Below are positions 46,802-57,415 of a DNA stretch of 64,000 nt, piece after piece. A program made the position numbers and the translations under genes. The notes beneath the pieces are model-generated. The model was not told the origin of the DNA. It worked only from the letters and a program-made list of their open reading frames with translations, and searched no databases. Source of the DNA: Trema orientale (taxonomy: Eukaryota; Streptophyta; Magnoliopsida; Rosales; Cannabaceae); NCBI GenBank assembly GCA_002914845.1, contig JXTC01000041.1, forward strand, positions 575,840 to 639,839, read 5' to 3'. Within the stretch, counting starts at the first letter, position 1. Each line of letters starts with the position of its first letter.

Positions 46802-47040
46802 TCTTGAAATTAGGAATAGGATGATGAAGTGTATTTTTCATTTTATAATAGGAAATTGGTCTCTTGTTTTTTTTTTTTTTACTTGACTGATCAGTACAGT
46901 ATATATAGGACAAGAATTACAAAATTAGCTCCCTAGAAATCTACCTATACAATCTCTATAATCTGTATACACTTGTACAATCTTCTATATAAGGTAATAC
47001 AATTAATCTGGCAAATTGTAAATCGTTGACTATCTCAACA
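46802..47040 (-). repeat. 5' LTR of the copia element (239 bp)
   Basis: Same sequence as 40735-40977 with about 11 substitutions and a shorter poly-T. Ends are TG...GA rather than TG...CA when the target-site duplication is used to set the boundary. Confidence 0.9.
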
Positions 47041-47045
47041 ATAAT

Positions 47046-47918
47046 AACATGTATTATATTAGAAGGAAGGGTTTCAAATATTTATTTTGTTTTTCTTCTT
47101 TTCTTTTGCTTTTTTCTTCCCCTACAAAAAATTAGTTGTTTTTGAAAAAATTTCTTAATATATATATATAGATATATATAATATTACAGAAAAATAAAGG
47201 ATTAAATCTTATGCCAGTGGGGAGAGGAATATCCAGGGAGCTGAGACCCACCAATAGTCATGACTGACGAAAATAGCTGAACAAAGATCCGTCTGCTCCA
47301 ATGTCCAAACATCAAACTGCAGTTAGCCAAACACGGTCTCTCTATAAAAACTCTATATATATATATATATATATATGTAAATTATAAATACCGGGCCAGT
47401 GCAATATTCACACATCTAATTCTTGTGTACCCAAGTTGATAAAACAAACAACATTATTAACTCTCCTGAAAAGGATTGTCTTTTGGAGTTACATCAAGAT
47501 CCAAGCTAACCCCACCACTTGCCCCCCACAGACTATTTTTGGGCATGACCAAATTAGACACTTGCCCCCATAATCCATGCCAACATCACATGCATGTTCT
47601 CCAAGCTCAGTTTTTATTTACTTTGTTCAAGACATGGGTTATGATTTATGTAACCTCCTTTACTCTTTATGCACCCCAAGTTGATAAAGAGGCTTGTGAC
47701 ACAGAAAGGACTTTGATTTGGTTCCAATACTGTGCCCTATTTACTTGGTTTTCAGATTTAAATAAGCTTCTTCCAAGGTTGGCTTCCACCCTAACAGTTA
47801 GACAATAATACTATGTACTTTCGAAATCTGATGGCAATGGATCTTAGAGAGATTAAATATTTAGTGGGGACAATGTTTTGGGCTGTGGTTAGAGTTGGAG
47901 ACCATGCATTTGATAGTA

Positions 47919-47920
<2 letters not shown>
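47046..47920. other. Intergenic; possible promoter-like sequence near 47340
   Basis: TCTCTCTATAAAAACTC at 47336-47352 is a good TATA match on the plus strand, followed by a (TA)n tract and GC-richer, pyrimidine-rich sequence to about 47800. A 110-codon open frame at 47476-47808 shows no recognised family and I do not call it a gene. Confidence 0.3.

Positions 47921-47992
<72 letters not shown>
47921..47992. repeat. (TA)n microsatellite, about 36 units
   Basis: Uninterrupted AT dinucleotides. Open frames across it on both strands are artefacts. Confidence 0.97.
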
Positions 47993-47996
<4 letters not shown>

Positions 47997-48140
47997 TGAA
48001 TTTGATATGATAGGGGTACTTTCCTTTTATAATGTGAGACCCACATTGCTTTAATTCCTGGTGTTGTATGTAACCCTTATTTCAAATCATATCCCATTTT
48101 TTTTGAAACCTGAAAATAGTTAATTTGAATTTCAATATGT

Positions 48141-48256
48141 CGAAATATGTGATATATTCATTTTTTCTTCACCCACTATAGGTATGTGATTGAGTTTGTC
48201 AACTGAAAATATTTACCTACAGTGGGTGAAAAAAAATGAATATATCACATATTTCA
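48141..48256. repeat. Long imperfect hairpin (arms about 44 bp)
   Basis: The left arm (48141-48184) reads CGAAATATGTGATATATTCA, then a T-run, then CTTCACCCACTATAGGTA. The right arm (48214-48256) is its reverse complement apart from about three differences. The loop is about 29 bp. It could be a tiny MITE or a small-RNA precursor; known plant miRNA sequences were not recognised. Confidence 0.75.
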
Positions 48257-48913
48257 TGATAATTTAATTACATGCATGCATGAATATTTACGTAGTTATA
48301 AGAAAATCGTAGTGCATTCACACTTTTCCAACCCAGTTATCAGATTATTTATGATCTATAACTTATATCTCCGAGTTGTTGATTTGTGTAGTTAGGATAA
48401 AAACTAAATGACATGTTGATATATATATATATATACATATAGTCCAAAAAAAAAAAAGAAAGAAAAACAAACAAACAAATGGAACAATAGTTTCACATTT
48501 TAAAATCATTTTCTTAATATATAAAAGTAAGTGACTCCTTTCGTCCTTGAGAACATTTCCGTGCAGGATTGTAAATTTTTGGTACAATATAGTTCAAAAT
48601 GTACTATCGTTTCTTAAGTGTTGATAATAATGTACATCTTCAAATCGTACATTATCAGTTTGGTCATATACTTATGTAAAATATTGTGCTTGGAGCCCAA
48701 ATAAAGGACTAGAAAATGTAAGATACTGTAGACCAATTATTGTCCATTTTATTACCACCCAAGGGTGCAACGATTAAGATACCTAAGCTGTTTCTCTATG
48801 TATAATTAAGTTGAGTAGTAATTTTGGAGGATGGTATTAGAATCATATAGGAGTTTTTGGCTTTTTTTTTTTTTTTGGGCAAAGAAAATTGCTATAAAAT
48901 TAATATATATATA

Positions 48914-49130
48914 GGCACCAATCTAGTAGGTATTTTTTTTTTTTTTTTACCTATGTATAGTTATTAATTTGGCCAATAAAAACTTATAATGCACATCTTT
49001 TTATAGTAAAAAGTAAGAGAGATTTCATGTATTTTATTATAACCGTTAGATCACTATTAGATAATGATCCAACGACTAAAAAAAAATATTTACACATAGA
49101 TTAAAAAAAAAATACCTACTAGATTGGCAA
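48914..49130. mobile_element. MITE with CCAATCTAGTAGGTATTTTT termini
   Basis: The left end CACCAATCTAGTAGGTATTT and the reverse complement of the right end TGCCAATCTAGTAGGTATTT are nearly identical. Inside, the sequence CGTTAGATCACTATTAG and its near-inverse ATAATGATCCAACG form a palindromic centre. About 217 bp, non-coding; target-site duplication not clear. Confidence 0.7.
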
Positions 49131-49616
49131 TGGGTTGATAATTGTATCCTAAATCCTGCTCCTAAAGTTTGATAATTGTAGCCTCACTTTTTTATCTTAT
49201 TTGGCCAATGGGTTGTTCCTTTTGCGGTGTTGCGAGAAAATTGGGTCTATATTTCGACCAAAATTAGGTCAGGTTTTTTCATTTTCAATTAATGCGTTTC
49301 AGGATTTCTAAAATTGAAAAGAAAATGGAGAGGGAAGATGACACCATTGATTCTACTTTTTTGTCGAGCTAAAAAATGAATATCCCTCCTTAAAAAAAGA
49401 AAAATTCCTTCTTCCCTGGTCCATCTCTCTTTTTTTTTTTTTTTTTCCTTTTCCCATTGTTATGGCAGCTGGCTATAAAAGAGTCCATTAAAGTTCATAA
49501 TATCACCTCCGATCAAAAATTATCTCAATGCATGTAATTCAATTAAACTATTCTTTTTTTCTCCTCCAAGTTCCGTTAACATGTTATATACACATAAAGT
49601 GTATTAATATATATAT

Positions 49617-49762
49617 AAATAATGCTATGATATTACTGACTAATTATAGCTACACTTTATGTGGAGCATACGTAGGATTTAATTTATAATTAGAATCACT
49701 CAATGATAAAGGTGACATATTATTGTGGTATTAAACAACACTATTGTCCCATTGTATTGCTC
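49617..49762. mobile_element. MITE, GAGCAATGCTAC family (copy 5)
   Basis: Left end AATAATGCTATGATATTAC and right end (reverse complement GAGCAATACAATGGGAC) match the family. The centre has TTTAATTTATAATTAGAATCA then CTCAATGATAAA. Target-site duplication uncertain. Confidence 0.55.
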
Positions 49763-49949
49763 TATATGCAAGCAATCGTTACCTAATTTTCCCTTTAATG
49801 AATACTACACCAATATGTGCATAAATTTAAAATTCTCCTATATGATATACATTATAAACACTTCGTTGTCTTCTTTTCGAATTAGGAATTTAGGAGAGAA
49901 GATTACATTAATAACAAACATGATTCTCTTAATCTAATCTAATATAATG

Positions 49950-50330
49950 CAAGTTGGGGGTACGGAGAGCGAGAGATTTAGGTGGAACTGGAAGCGTCAT
50001 TGAATTCTCATTACCAGTTGCACGGGCGCCAAAATAATTAACGGCCAGATCTCTGAATCACGCGGCAGGTAGTGGCAGTGGGAGAGCGTGGGGACCACGC
50101 ACCGGCACGTGAGCCATTTACTACTCTGCCCACTCGCCTGTCCTATGTGACTCTGCCTCTGACACGTGCGGTCATGGAGGTACTATTTTGGGCATCCTCA
50201 GATTTCTCTGTTAGCCCCTCCCAATGCACGTCATCGTCAATTAATTAGCTTCCCCTCCAGGAACACCTTTGTTGACCTTGTCCTATTAACTCTTCCCGCG
50301 TGTCCTTACGCACCCATTATGTATTAAATA
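49950..50330. promoter_or_regulatory. GC-rich island with G-box motifs, no gene assigned
   Basis: Clearly richer in G and C than its surroundings. Contains GGCACGTGAGCC and GACACGTGCGG (ABRE/G-box cores), TTGACC (W-box core) and CCACGC repeats. No coding frame of a known family lies nearby. It might be a promoter of an unannotated or non-coding transcript, or decayed sequence. Confidence 0.3.
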
Positions 50331-50633
50331 AGAATAATCCATTCCAGAGCCAAAAAAAAAAATTAATAATAATAATCCATTAATCCTTGTATATAACCAA
50401 ATCCAGCCTAGCAGCTCAATACCATTTGCGATTTATAGTAAAACCCCCCCAAAAAAAGGGTTCCGTAAGAAGGGTATTTAAGTCGTCAATCGTCATATAT
50501 GTATATATAAATTACTCCGATAGAGGGGGGGAATAATGTAATATTATTATTAGGTAATGGTATTTAGTATTTACGTGTTTGCAATTAATTTCCAGCGGGT
50601 GAAATACTTATTTTAGTGCCTTATACTGTAATA

Positions 50634-51105
50634 ATGGCACGTTTACTTCGTTGTAATCATAATCGGAATAAATAAAAGGAAAAATGAATGGGAATAGAAT
50701 AGAAAAGTATGTGAATCATTATTTGTAATATGTTGTTTACTCAAGACTAATAGGAATGGGAATCGTATTTATTAGAATACTATTCATTTATTTACTTAAT
50801 CCAGGAAAAGTAATGGGAATGTGTTATATTTACTAAATTGTCCTTTTAAATACATATACGATTTAAAGTAAATAGATTTTTTAGGGTAAAATTGTATTTT
50901 ATAATTTTAATAATTAAAAAATAGGAAAGGAGTGTTTACGGGTAATCAGACTCTCTAGGGTGTTGGTGGGGGAAGTATTCCCATTCTTTTCTCCTAAATT
51001 TGTGTGGGCCCCACATACTTCCTCCTTTCCCATATTTTAGTAAACTTTTGTATGAAAATCATTACCCCACGTACCATTCCCATTACTCTTTAGTAAACAT
51101 GCCAT
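50634..51105. mobile_element. MITE with ATGGCAYGTTTACT termini
   Basis: Left ATGGCACGTTTACTT and right (reverse complement) ATGGCATGTTTACTA are inverted repeats. ATGGGAATAGAATAG-type and CATTCCCATTAC-type motifs mirror each other inside. About 472 bp, no coding capacity. No confirmed target-site duplication. Confidence 0.6.
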
Positions 51106-51973
51106 AAGAGATTAGGGGTAGGGGGTGTCAGTCGACAATCTAATATGAATAATTTTCCAAGGTGAGTCTGCGGCAAAAAAGAGATACATTACAAGCTTTA
51201 GTTTCACAAACAAAGATTTTTTTTTTTTTTTTGGGTTAAAACACAAAGAACTGATAAATAATGTATATATATATATATATATCTCTATTTTACATAGAAA
51301 AAGAGTAAATGTTCACACTCACCAATAGAATAATGGAAATATACGATATTGTGATCTATCTTTTTTAATTAGTTGTGTAAACTTGATTGATAATAATTCG
51401 ATTCACGTAATGTCTTAAATTTTTACACGTAATTTTTTTTTTGATAAAATAATACTTAGACTAAATAACTTAAAAACCTGTCAGGATAGGAAACTAAGAA
51501 ATTCTCTAATAACTTAATAAAATAAGATAAAAAAAAGATACATAACATTAGAAAAGAAACAATTCTCGAAAAAGATTAAGATAACAACTGAAAAATAAAA
51601 AATAAAGGCCCTAGAAGGAGCCATATGGGATATGAACATACACGCAACGTATAATATCTATGCATTAATTATTGAACAAGAAGTCAAATTAATTCCGATT
51701 AATTTTTATCTCCACATAACTTTTGGAGATATCTTTATAGTCATGTATTCCCACAAGTTTAGAATATAAATTCAGCATTCGTTTACTTTTATTTTTGTTT
51801 ATTTTTCTTTTTTGATTAATAACTTATCCCACAAAAGTATTACCTATTCAATCTTAATCTCCAGAGAGACTTAATTATCAATTCAAATGGTTAACATATC
51901 TTCGAATTTTAATTCATTTTGAAGTAAATTACATTAGTGTTGATTCATTGATGGTATTTAATACAATGTATAG

Positions 51974-52791
51974 TGTTGGTGTGGATTTTGGTCCGTGAAC
52001 CAATGCGCGCCACGTGCCATTGAGTGGTTCCTTCTCAAGAGAAGCCAAAACCCAGATTTGATGTAGGTGTGATCCGTACAACCTTGAAAAAGGTTATAGC
52101 TGGACTTTTCACTAACAAGTGATGGGTGGTATCGGTATGGTACCTGCCAAATCTCCTCAACAGAAAGGTCGTCAGTGATGAATTCAATAAATTATTCTAT
52201 GAAACAGTGAACCATAAGTAAGTAAATGAATGATAAGAGGAGAAAAGGCTCAAGTGATAAATAGGATTTTGGGGATTTGTGACGGCTTACCTCTTTCAGG
52301 TGATTATGGGTCTATTTATAGTGGCCTTGTGGTCCCCCAAAAGTTAGGGTTTATACCCACGTGTCCCTAAAAAGATAAAAGAGAATCTTACCTACCCACT
52401 TATACGGACACGAGTATGTGATTGGGCCAGGTGTCGACCTCTCCCGGGTTTGTGTCTTCTTCATTCCTCCCCTTGGTCAGAACTATGTCGTTATATTGAT
52501 GGTCGGCTATTTCTCGGTCCTTTGGTCTTTTGCTCAAGGTGCCCGATCAACATGCGGCGTGAAAATCCGACCAAGGCATTTTCTATATTAGCGAGCTCGG
52601 TCTCGTCACGGCTGGTCAATTCCTCTTTCAGACTTGCTCGGCTCTTTCTTGTGGCAGACCGTAGCCACAACCCCTCGTCTTTTCAGTCAGTTGGTAGTGT
52701 GTGACATCATTTTGGTCAATACCGCGATGTGTCGTTGGCAATACGGCGTATGTGTCATTTTTCGACTCACTCGGGTAAATTACCCTCAACA
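51974..52791 (-). mobile_element. Solo LTR with perfect TATAG target-site duplication
   Basis: On the minus strand it begins TGTTGAGGGTAATTTACCC and ends CCACACCAACA, with TG...CA termini. TATAG lies at 51969-51973 and 52792-52796. The minus strand carries a strong TATA box (CCACTATAAATAGACCC, near 52308-52324). The 818-bp LTR is more GC-rich than its surroundings. No internal region is present. Probably gypsy-type by general look, but that is not proven. Confidence 0.85.
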
Positions 52792-52796
52792 TATAG

Positions 52797-53641
52797 TACT
52801 TATGAATATGATTTCATAGTCAAGTAAATGACCAATAACTGTATTAACGTACCATGGTTAATTTAATAGGAGCGTAATGTAATAAACTTATGCAAGCTGG
52901 TTGAGTTTTTTTTTTTTTTTTGTTAATAGCTGGTTGAGTTGTCGTGTAGCTTTTTATTTTAGACATCTATAATTTAAACCCTTTCAAAAAAAAAAAAAAA
53001 AGTGTTGCAATTAATCCAATTCAAGAGGCTTATGTACCTTTATTTATTTATTTGTTTATTTATTCATTTTGTCTAATTGTAAACTTGGTGGGTCCGGTCC
53101 GGTATTAGGATTTTGGCAATACAGCGTTTTAGAGACCCCGTTTTGTCTGAGGATAAAATCAACCTTTGGCTTTGCAAATCCAAAGAGACATCATTTATTT
53201 GGGGACCCGCACAGGGCGCCGCACCACGTGATAAGGCATGGGCATTGGGCAGTGGCACACACCTGATAACACCTCAAGGCTCAAGGCTCAACTCGCTCGA
53301 CTAGAACCACTTTTATTCGTTTTTTCCACGTGGCGCAATGGAAAAATCTTATTTGGCAATTGGCCTATTAATAATCGTATAACAACACTATAACTAATTA
53401 CTCACTTGAGTTGTATCATGTCATGTGAATCTGTGATACTATTGCATGAGAACTAGACCCAAGTTCCCAGGTAAACCTCACATTATTTTTAGCTCAAGAT
53501 TTGTATATAACACTGTCCAGTACCCATTTGGTTGTATGAGTAGACTACAACACAGGGCTATTGCTTTGATCCGTATAAGTACTATAATTTGTCTAGTGAA
53601 TATTTGGATTAAAATGTCTTACTAAATTACAATAGTTAAAG
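52797..53641. other. Intergenic; GC-richer patch at 53070-53335 with CACGTG motifs
   Basis: ACCACGTGATAAG (53224-53236) and TCCACGTGGCG (53325-53335) are G-box cores. CAAGGCTCAAGGCTCAA is a short tandem repeat at 53275-53291. No gene recognised. Confidence 0.35.
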
Positions 53642-53971
53642 GGATAATATCACTTTTATACTTTGTATTTTGACTCTTTATTCAGTTTGTACTTTATATT
53701 TTAGTTATTATTAATATTAATCCTTAGATTTAAAATCTGTTACAAATTTATACCCGGATACTAATTCAGAGCAGTTAATTTACCAAGATGATTTCATAGA
53801 CTTATTTTTGGATCAGTCTTTATATAGTGTATTTTCAATTTTTTAAACGACATCTTGATAAATTAACTGCTCTAAATAATTTAGAGACCGATGTTGATAA
53901 TAACCAAAACACAAGATATAATTTGAATAAAGTGTCAAAATACAAGTTCATATAAAAAAATGATATTATCC
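53642..53971. mobile_element. MITE with long inverted repeats (family A, copy 2)
   Basis: Ends GGATAATATCA and TGATATTATCC are exact inverted repeats. The arms continue with GTATTTTGAC.CTTTATTCA, TTTTAGTTATTATTAA and ATTAACTGCTCTAAAT blocks on both sides. It matches 2612-3133 and the half copy at 62920-63022. Confidence 0.75.
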
Positions 53972-56900
53972 ATTGTTAAAAATAGATGTGTCTTATATGC
54001 TGGGGAAAAAAAAAGTAGGGAAAAATATATGGGACTTGTATGGTCAATGAAAAGGGAAAAGAAGATATCAGAGATATGAGACCACATTCATCGGGAAATG
54101 AGGAAAAAAGGAGTATGAGTCTATTTTAACATCATCTTAGCCATGATTTAGATTTTAGAATAGTCCGATCTTATGTCTTATAGATATTTTTTTACACCTC
54201 TCATATTTCTTCTATCTAGTCTCTTTTTGATGACTAAACATGAGATTGGGCTAAAATAGTTAAGTTTTATTGATCCTTATTTCGTATCCCTACCTGGTTC
54301 CAATTATAAACATTACGTTTTTTTATTAAAAAATATATACATATATTTTAAAACAAGTCGTTCTATATATGTCCGTACAACTCAAATGTGTGTCTAATTC
54401 AAAATTAGAATATTAGTAATATGTTTAACATTAACATATATTTAATTAAACTTTCATTTTGAAACTCTTATGATCATTTTGAAAAAATATAGCTTAATAC
54501 ATGCACTAAAATTTTTCTAAATATAGCTATTCACATACGTAGTTTTCAAATCAGAGTCGCTAGTTAACGTGGACTTTAAGTGAAATCCATTTGTGACTCA
54601 TACCAATAAACATTCAAATTAATCAAACGTGTTTGTCCGCAGCAAAGCTTCTCTTATTTTTACATTTTTATATTCTTTATTTCACTTTTATATGGGGAAG
54701 AGACCAAAGTTAATTTGGCCGACAGATCAGTCATTGAACTGGTCACCATTAGATGCGCAATGGTGATCATATGAGAAGGAACAACAATTAACATCCAGTC
54801 CTTAACTCCTTTATAGCTAGGAAGGTCACGTTGAAATTAATGGGGAGATCCCAATAAAATTATGCAAATGTAAGACATAAATAACAGTTTTTGTCGATGA
54901 TCCAAAGATTCCCATTCTACTATTTATTTACCTAGTTCGCAGTTTCCAACATTAAAGCGGCAAATTTATAGGCACTTGGCAGGTATCTGCTGGACTTTGG
55001 GCTCTGTTCATCTCCTTCTCTCTCGTTTTCTGACAAGGCAAAGCCTCTACATCTCTTTTTCTTACCTATCTCTCTGTCTCTGTCTTATCTATCTGTCTAA
55101 CTTAACTCCTCAGCCTCTTAAACCTTCGTGCATGGTGCGCCCCACGTGCACCCCAAACACCTTAAGAAATGCTTTCTTTAGGTCTCTATCATGATCACGT
55201 GCGCCGCATGCCTCCTTCCTTGCCCTTGTTATTTTGCTCGAGGTCTCTTTCATCATGATTAAAAAATATACATGAGCAACGTGACCCATTGGCCATTGGC
55301 TTAAGTTAAGCCTATCCAATCCATTAGGGAGGTTTAAGAATTAGGACCCAACCCAAGTCAAAATAGGTCCTACTTGAAAACGTTGGCTAGCTAGCTCCAT
55401 TATATACAATGTCACTAGACGCCGAATCTAGATCATAGACATATATAGAGTTCGTTCTAATCCCACTCATTTCCCCCCAAGACGAAGGACACTTCTAAAT
55501 TCATCTGCCCTATAATTGCCGTCATGGCGTGGGTTGTTCCTTACTTGATTTTGTTTTCAAATTTTCGTCCAACAAAAATTTAATTCGTTTTGACCAATGC
55601 TACCTGTTATCAATGAGATATATATATATATCAATAATATGTACGGAGTGTGTCATTGCAATCACATATTCCTACATATATGATACCGAGTTGTATGGAA
55701 TAAGATAGTACCGTTGTCTAGTAACGGTGTTATTTATATATTTATATCTAGACAAGTTTGTTATTATAAATAAGTATTATCTTAACAATAATAGATTTAA
55801 TTGGATGAAAAGATTTCTCCAATAAAACAAGTTCATTATCCACTCCTAAGCCTAGTTAAAAACCAGAGTCAGTTTCATTATCTATATACGTACATTGCAT
55901 ATTGTTAACCAGGCCCCATAAAACAAAGAAAGTAAGCTAATTACATCCAATAGTAGTAATTACATCCAATAATAGTCGACCAAACTCTTAATGGCAAAGT
56001 GAGCTACCATCAGTGTATATTCGACTTTAGAAACGGGAGAGTTAGATCAACATTCCTAGTATAGAGGAGATACATTTATCCTCTACGTTCTTGTTAGAGT
56101 TCCCAAAAGACTGATGATTCAAAAGTTTCAATTCTATGATCAATGTTTTTTTTTTCAGTTTATGGAATCAGTTAGTTAATTCTTTGAAACAAAAATGAAG
56201 AATAAAGAACAGTAGACAGGCTTGTAATTACCCTTTTTTTCTCTATCAAATCCTTCATAAGTGACAAACAAATTAAATTAGGTATTCCTTTTGTATACAC
56301 AAGATGCTTACAGGTCTAATCAGTTCCCAACATTTCGGACCCAGATAGAAACTCCATATATTCATCCAAATTGCATGTCTTTCACTTTTCATAATCTTGA
56401 CAAATCTTAAAGCTTGTTGTTTCCCTTCTGTTTAATGCCTTTATTTGTAATGCTGTCAAAACTGAAAGTACAAGTATACATTATCCATTGTCCATGATAG
56501 TTACATGATTATTACTATTGAAACTTTTAGAAACTACGACGTGGACGCAACAAGCCAAATTAAAACAACATTATGTTATGTAACAAAATCCAACTATTAT
56601 AAGCTTTACGATCTTCCCTTAATCAGGGAACCAAAAAAGATGTCTAATCTCCTTAGAAGCGACATGTCGTTTTGCTTTTGAAACTTCACTCTCGTTTTAG
56701 TAGGAAAGACACTAATCTCATCAGAGAAGATGGTGGCATGTTGCTCGTCCTTTAGAAGCTTGTTGTCGCGCAGTCAAACGACACGTAGTTTTCAGTTCAA
56801 AAAATATTATGGATAAACTGACTCGGTTACCAATGTTAAATGCTACAGAAATTTACGAGGACAACGACTTAATAAGTTGTTACGTGACTCATGTCCGTTA

Positions 56901-57415
56901 AAATCTAAATGTCACTAAATTTTCACTGAACGACACGTGGGTTAACTGAAACTTTGCTGGACATCTCTTTATAAGAATTGACGCCTTTGAAGTCCAAAAG
57001 CGACAACTCTGTTACGAGTTTGAAGTACTAGTCAATGAATTGTTATTAAAAGACTCGAATTTTTCTGTCGTTCCTATTTCAGACGTTAAACGACATGAAG
57101 ATGAAGTTCGTTGGTTAGATTTTGATCGTTCAAGTAAGCAAACGACATGTCAGAATCCAAGAAGTAGAAAGCCATCACTTATTGTCGAAGTATAACCAAG
57201 ACCTATGGAGCAATCCAAGTTTCAGACAACTGTTCCATCATTCTAGAGCAACTTTCTCATACGACTAGATAGAGCCACATTAGATAATATTGTTTTCCAC
57301 AGCAAAAGTTATATAGTTTAAGATTAGCTCCTTGCTTTTGTTGATACAAATTACAAACCTCACTCAATTGAAACCCCTTTGTTCCATGGCAGGCCTCTAC
57401 CAGTCTCGGGTTCAG
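53972..57415. other. Intergenic DNA downstream of the omega-amidase gene
   Basis: No coding gene recognised. A pyrimidine-rich and G-box-bearing stretch lies at 54960-55330 (CCCCACGTGCACC, ATCACGTGCGCCG). A short duplicated unit TAATTACATCCAATA occurs at 55938 and 55957. Several ACGACAYG motifs occur at 56650-57150. Confidence 0.4.

Larger units (their letters stand above)
40735..47040 (-). mobile_element. Full-length Ty1/copia LTR retrotransposon (non-functional)
   Basis: Two LTRs (right 46802-47040 is the 5' LTR; left 40735-40977 is the 3' LTR) enclose gag, protease, integrase, RT and RNase H remains in copia order on the minus strand. The target-site duplication ATAAT lies at 40730-40734 and 47041-47045. 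A primer-binding site for initiator tRNA-Met and a polypurine tract are in place. About 11 substitutions separate the LTRs over roughly 240 bp (near 4-5%, counted by eye), mostly transitions, plus poly-T length change. Frames are broken at many points, so it is dead. A 571-bp hAT-type MITE is nested in gag. Confidence 0.92.

Noticed and set aside
46288..46824. 178-codon plus-strand frame in the copia leader
   Set aside because: Lies in the GC-rich tandem repeat and poly-T tract between LTR and gag, overlaps the primer-binding site, has no family motif, and several other frames are equally open there.
47476..47808. 110-codon plus-strand frame downstream of a TATA-like motif
   Set aside because: Composition is like translated non-coding DNA and no family is recognised; retained only as a note on the region.
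47813..48046. Frames made of repeated Tyr-Ile codons on both strands
   Set aside because: Pure translation of the (TA)n microsatellite.
52450..52819. Two overlapping frames of 84 and 61 codons
   Set aside because: Within the GC-richer part of the solo LTR, which has no protein-coding role.
55110..55319. 69-codon minus-strand frame in a G-box-bearing patch
   Set aside because: No recognised family and no splice continuation; composition bias explains the open frame.
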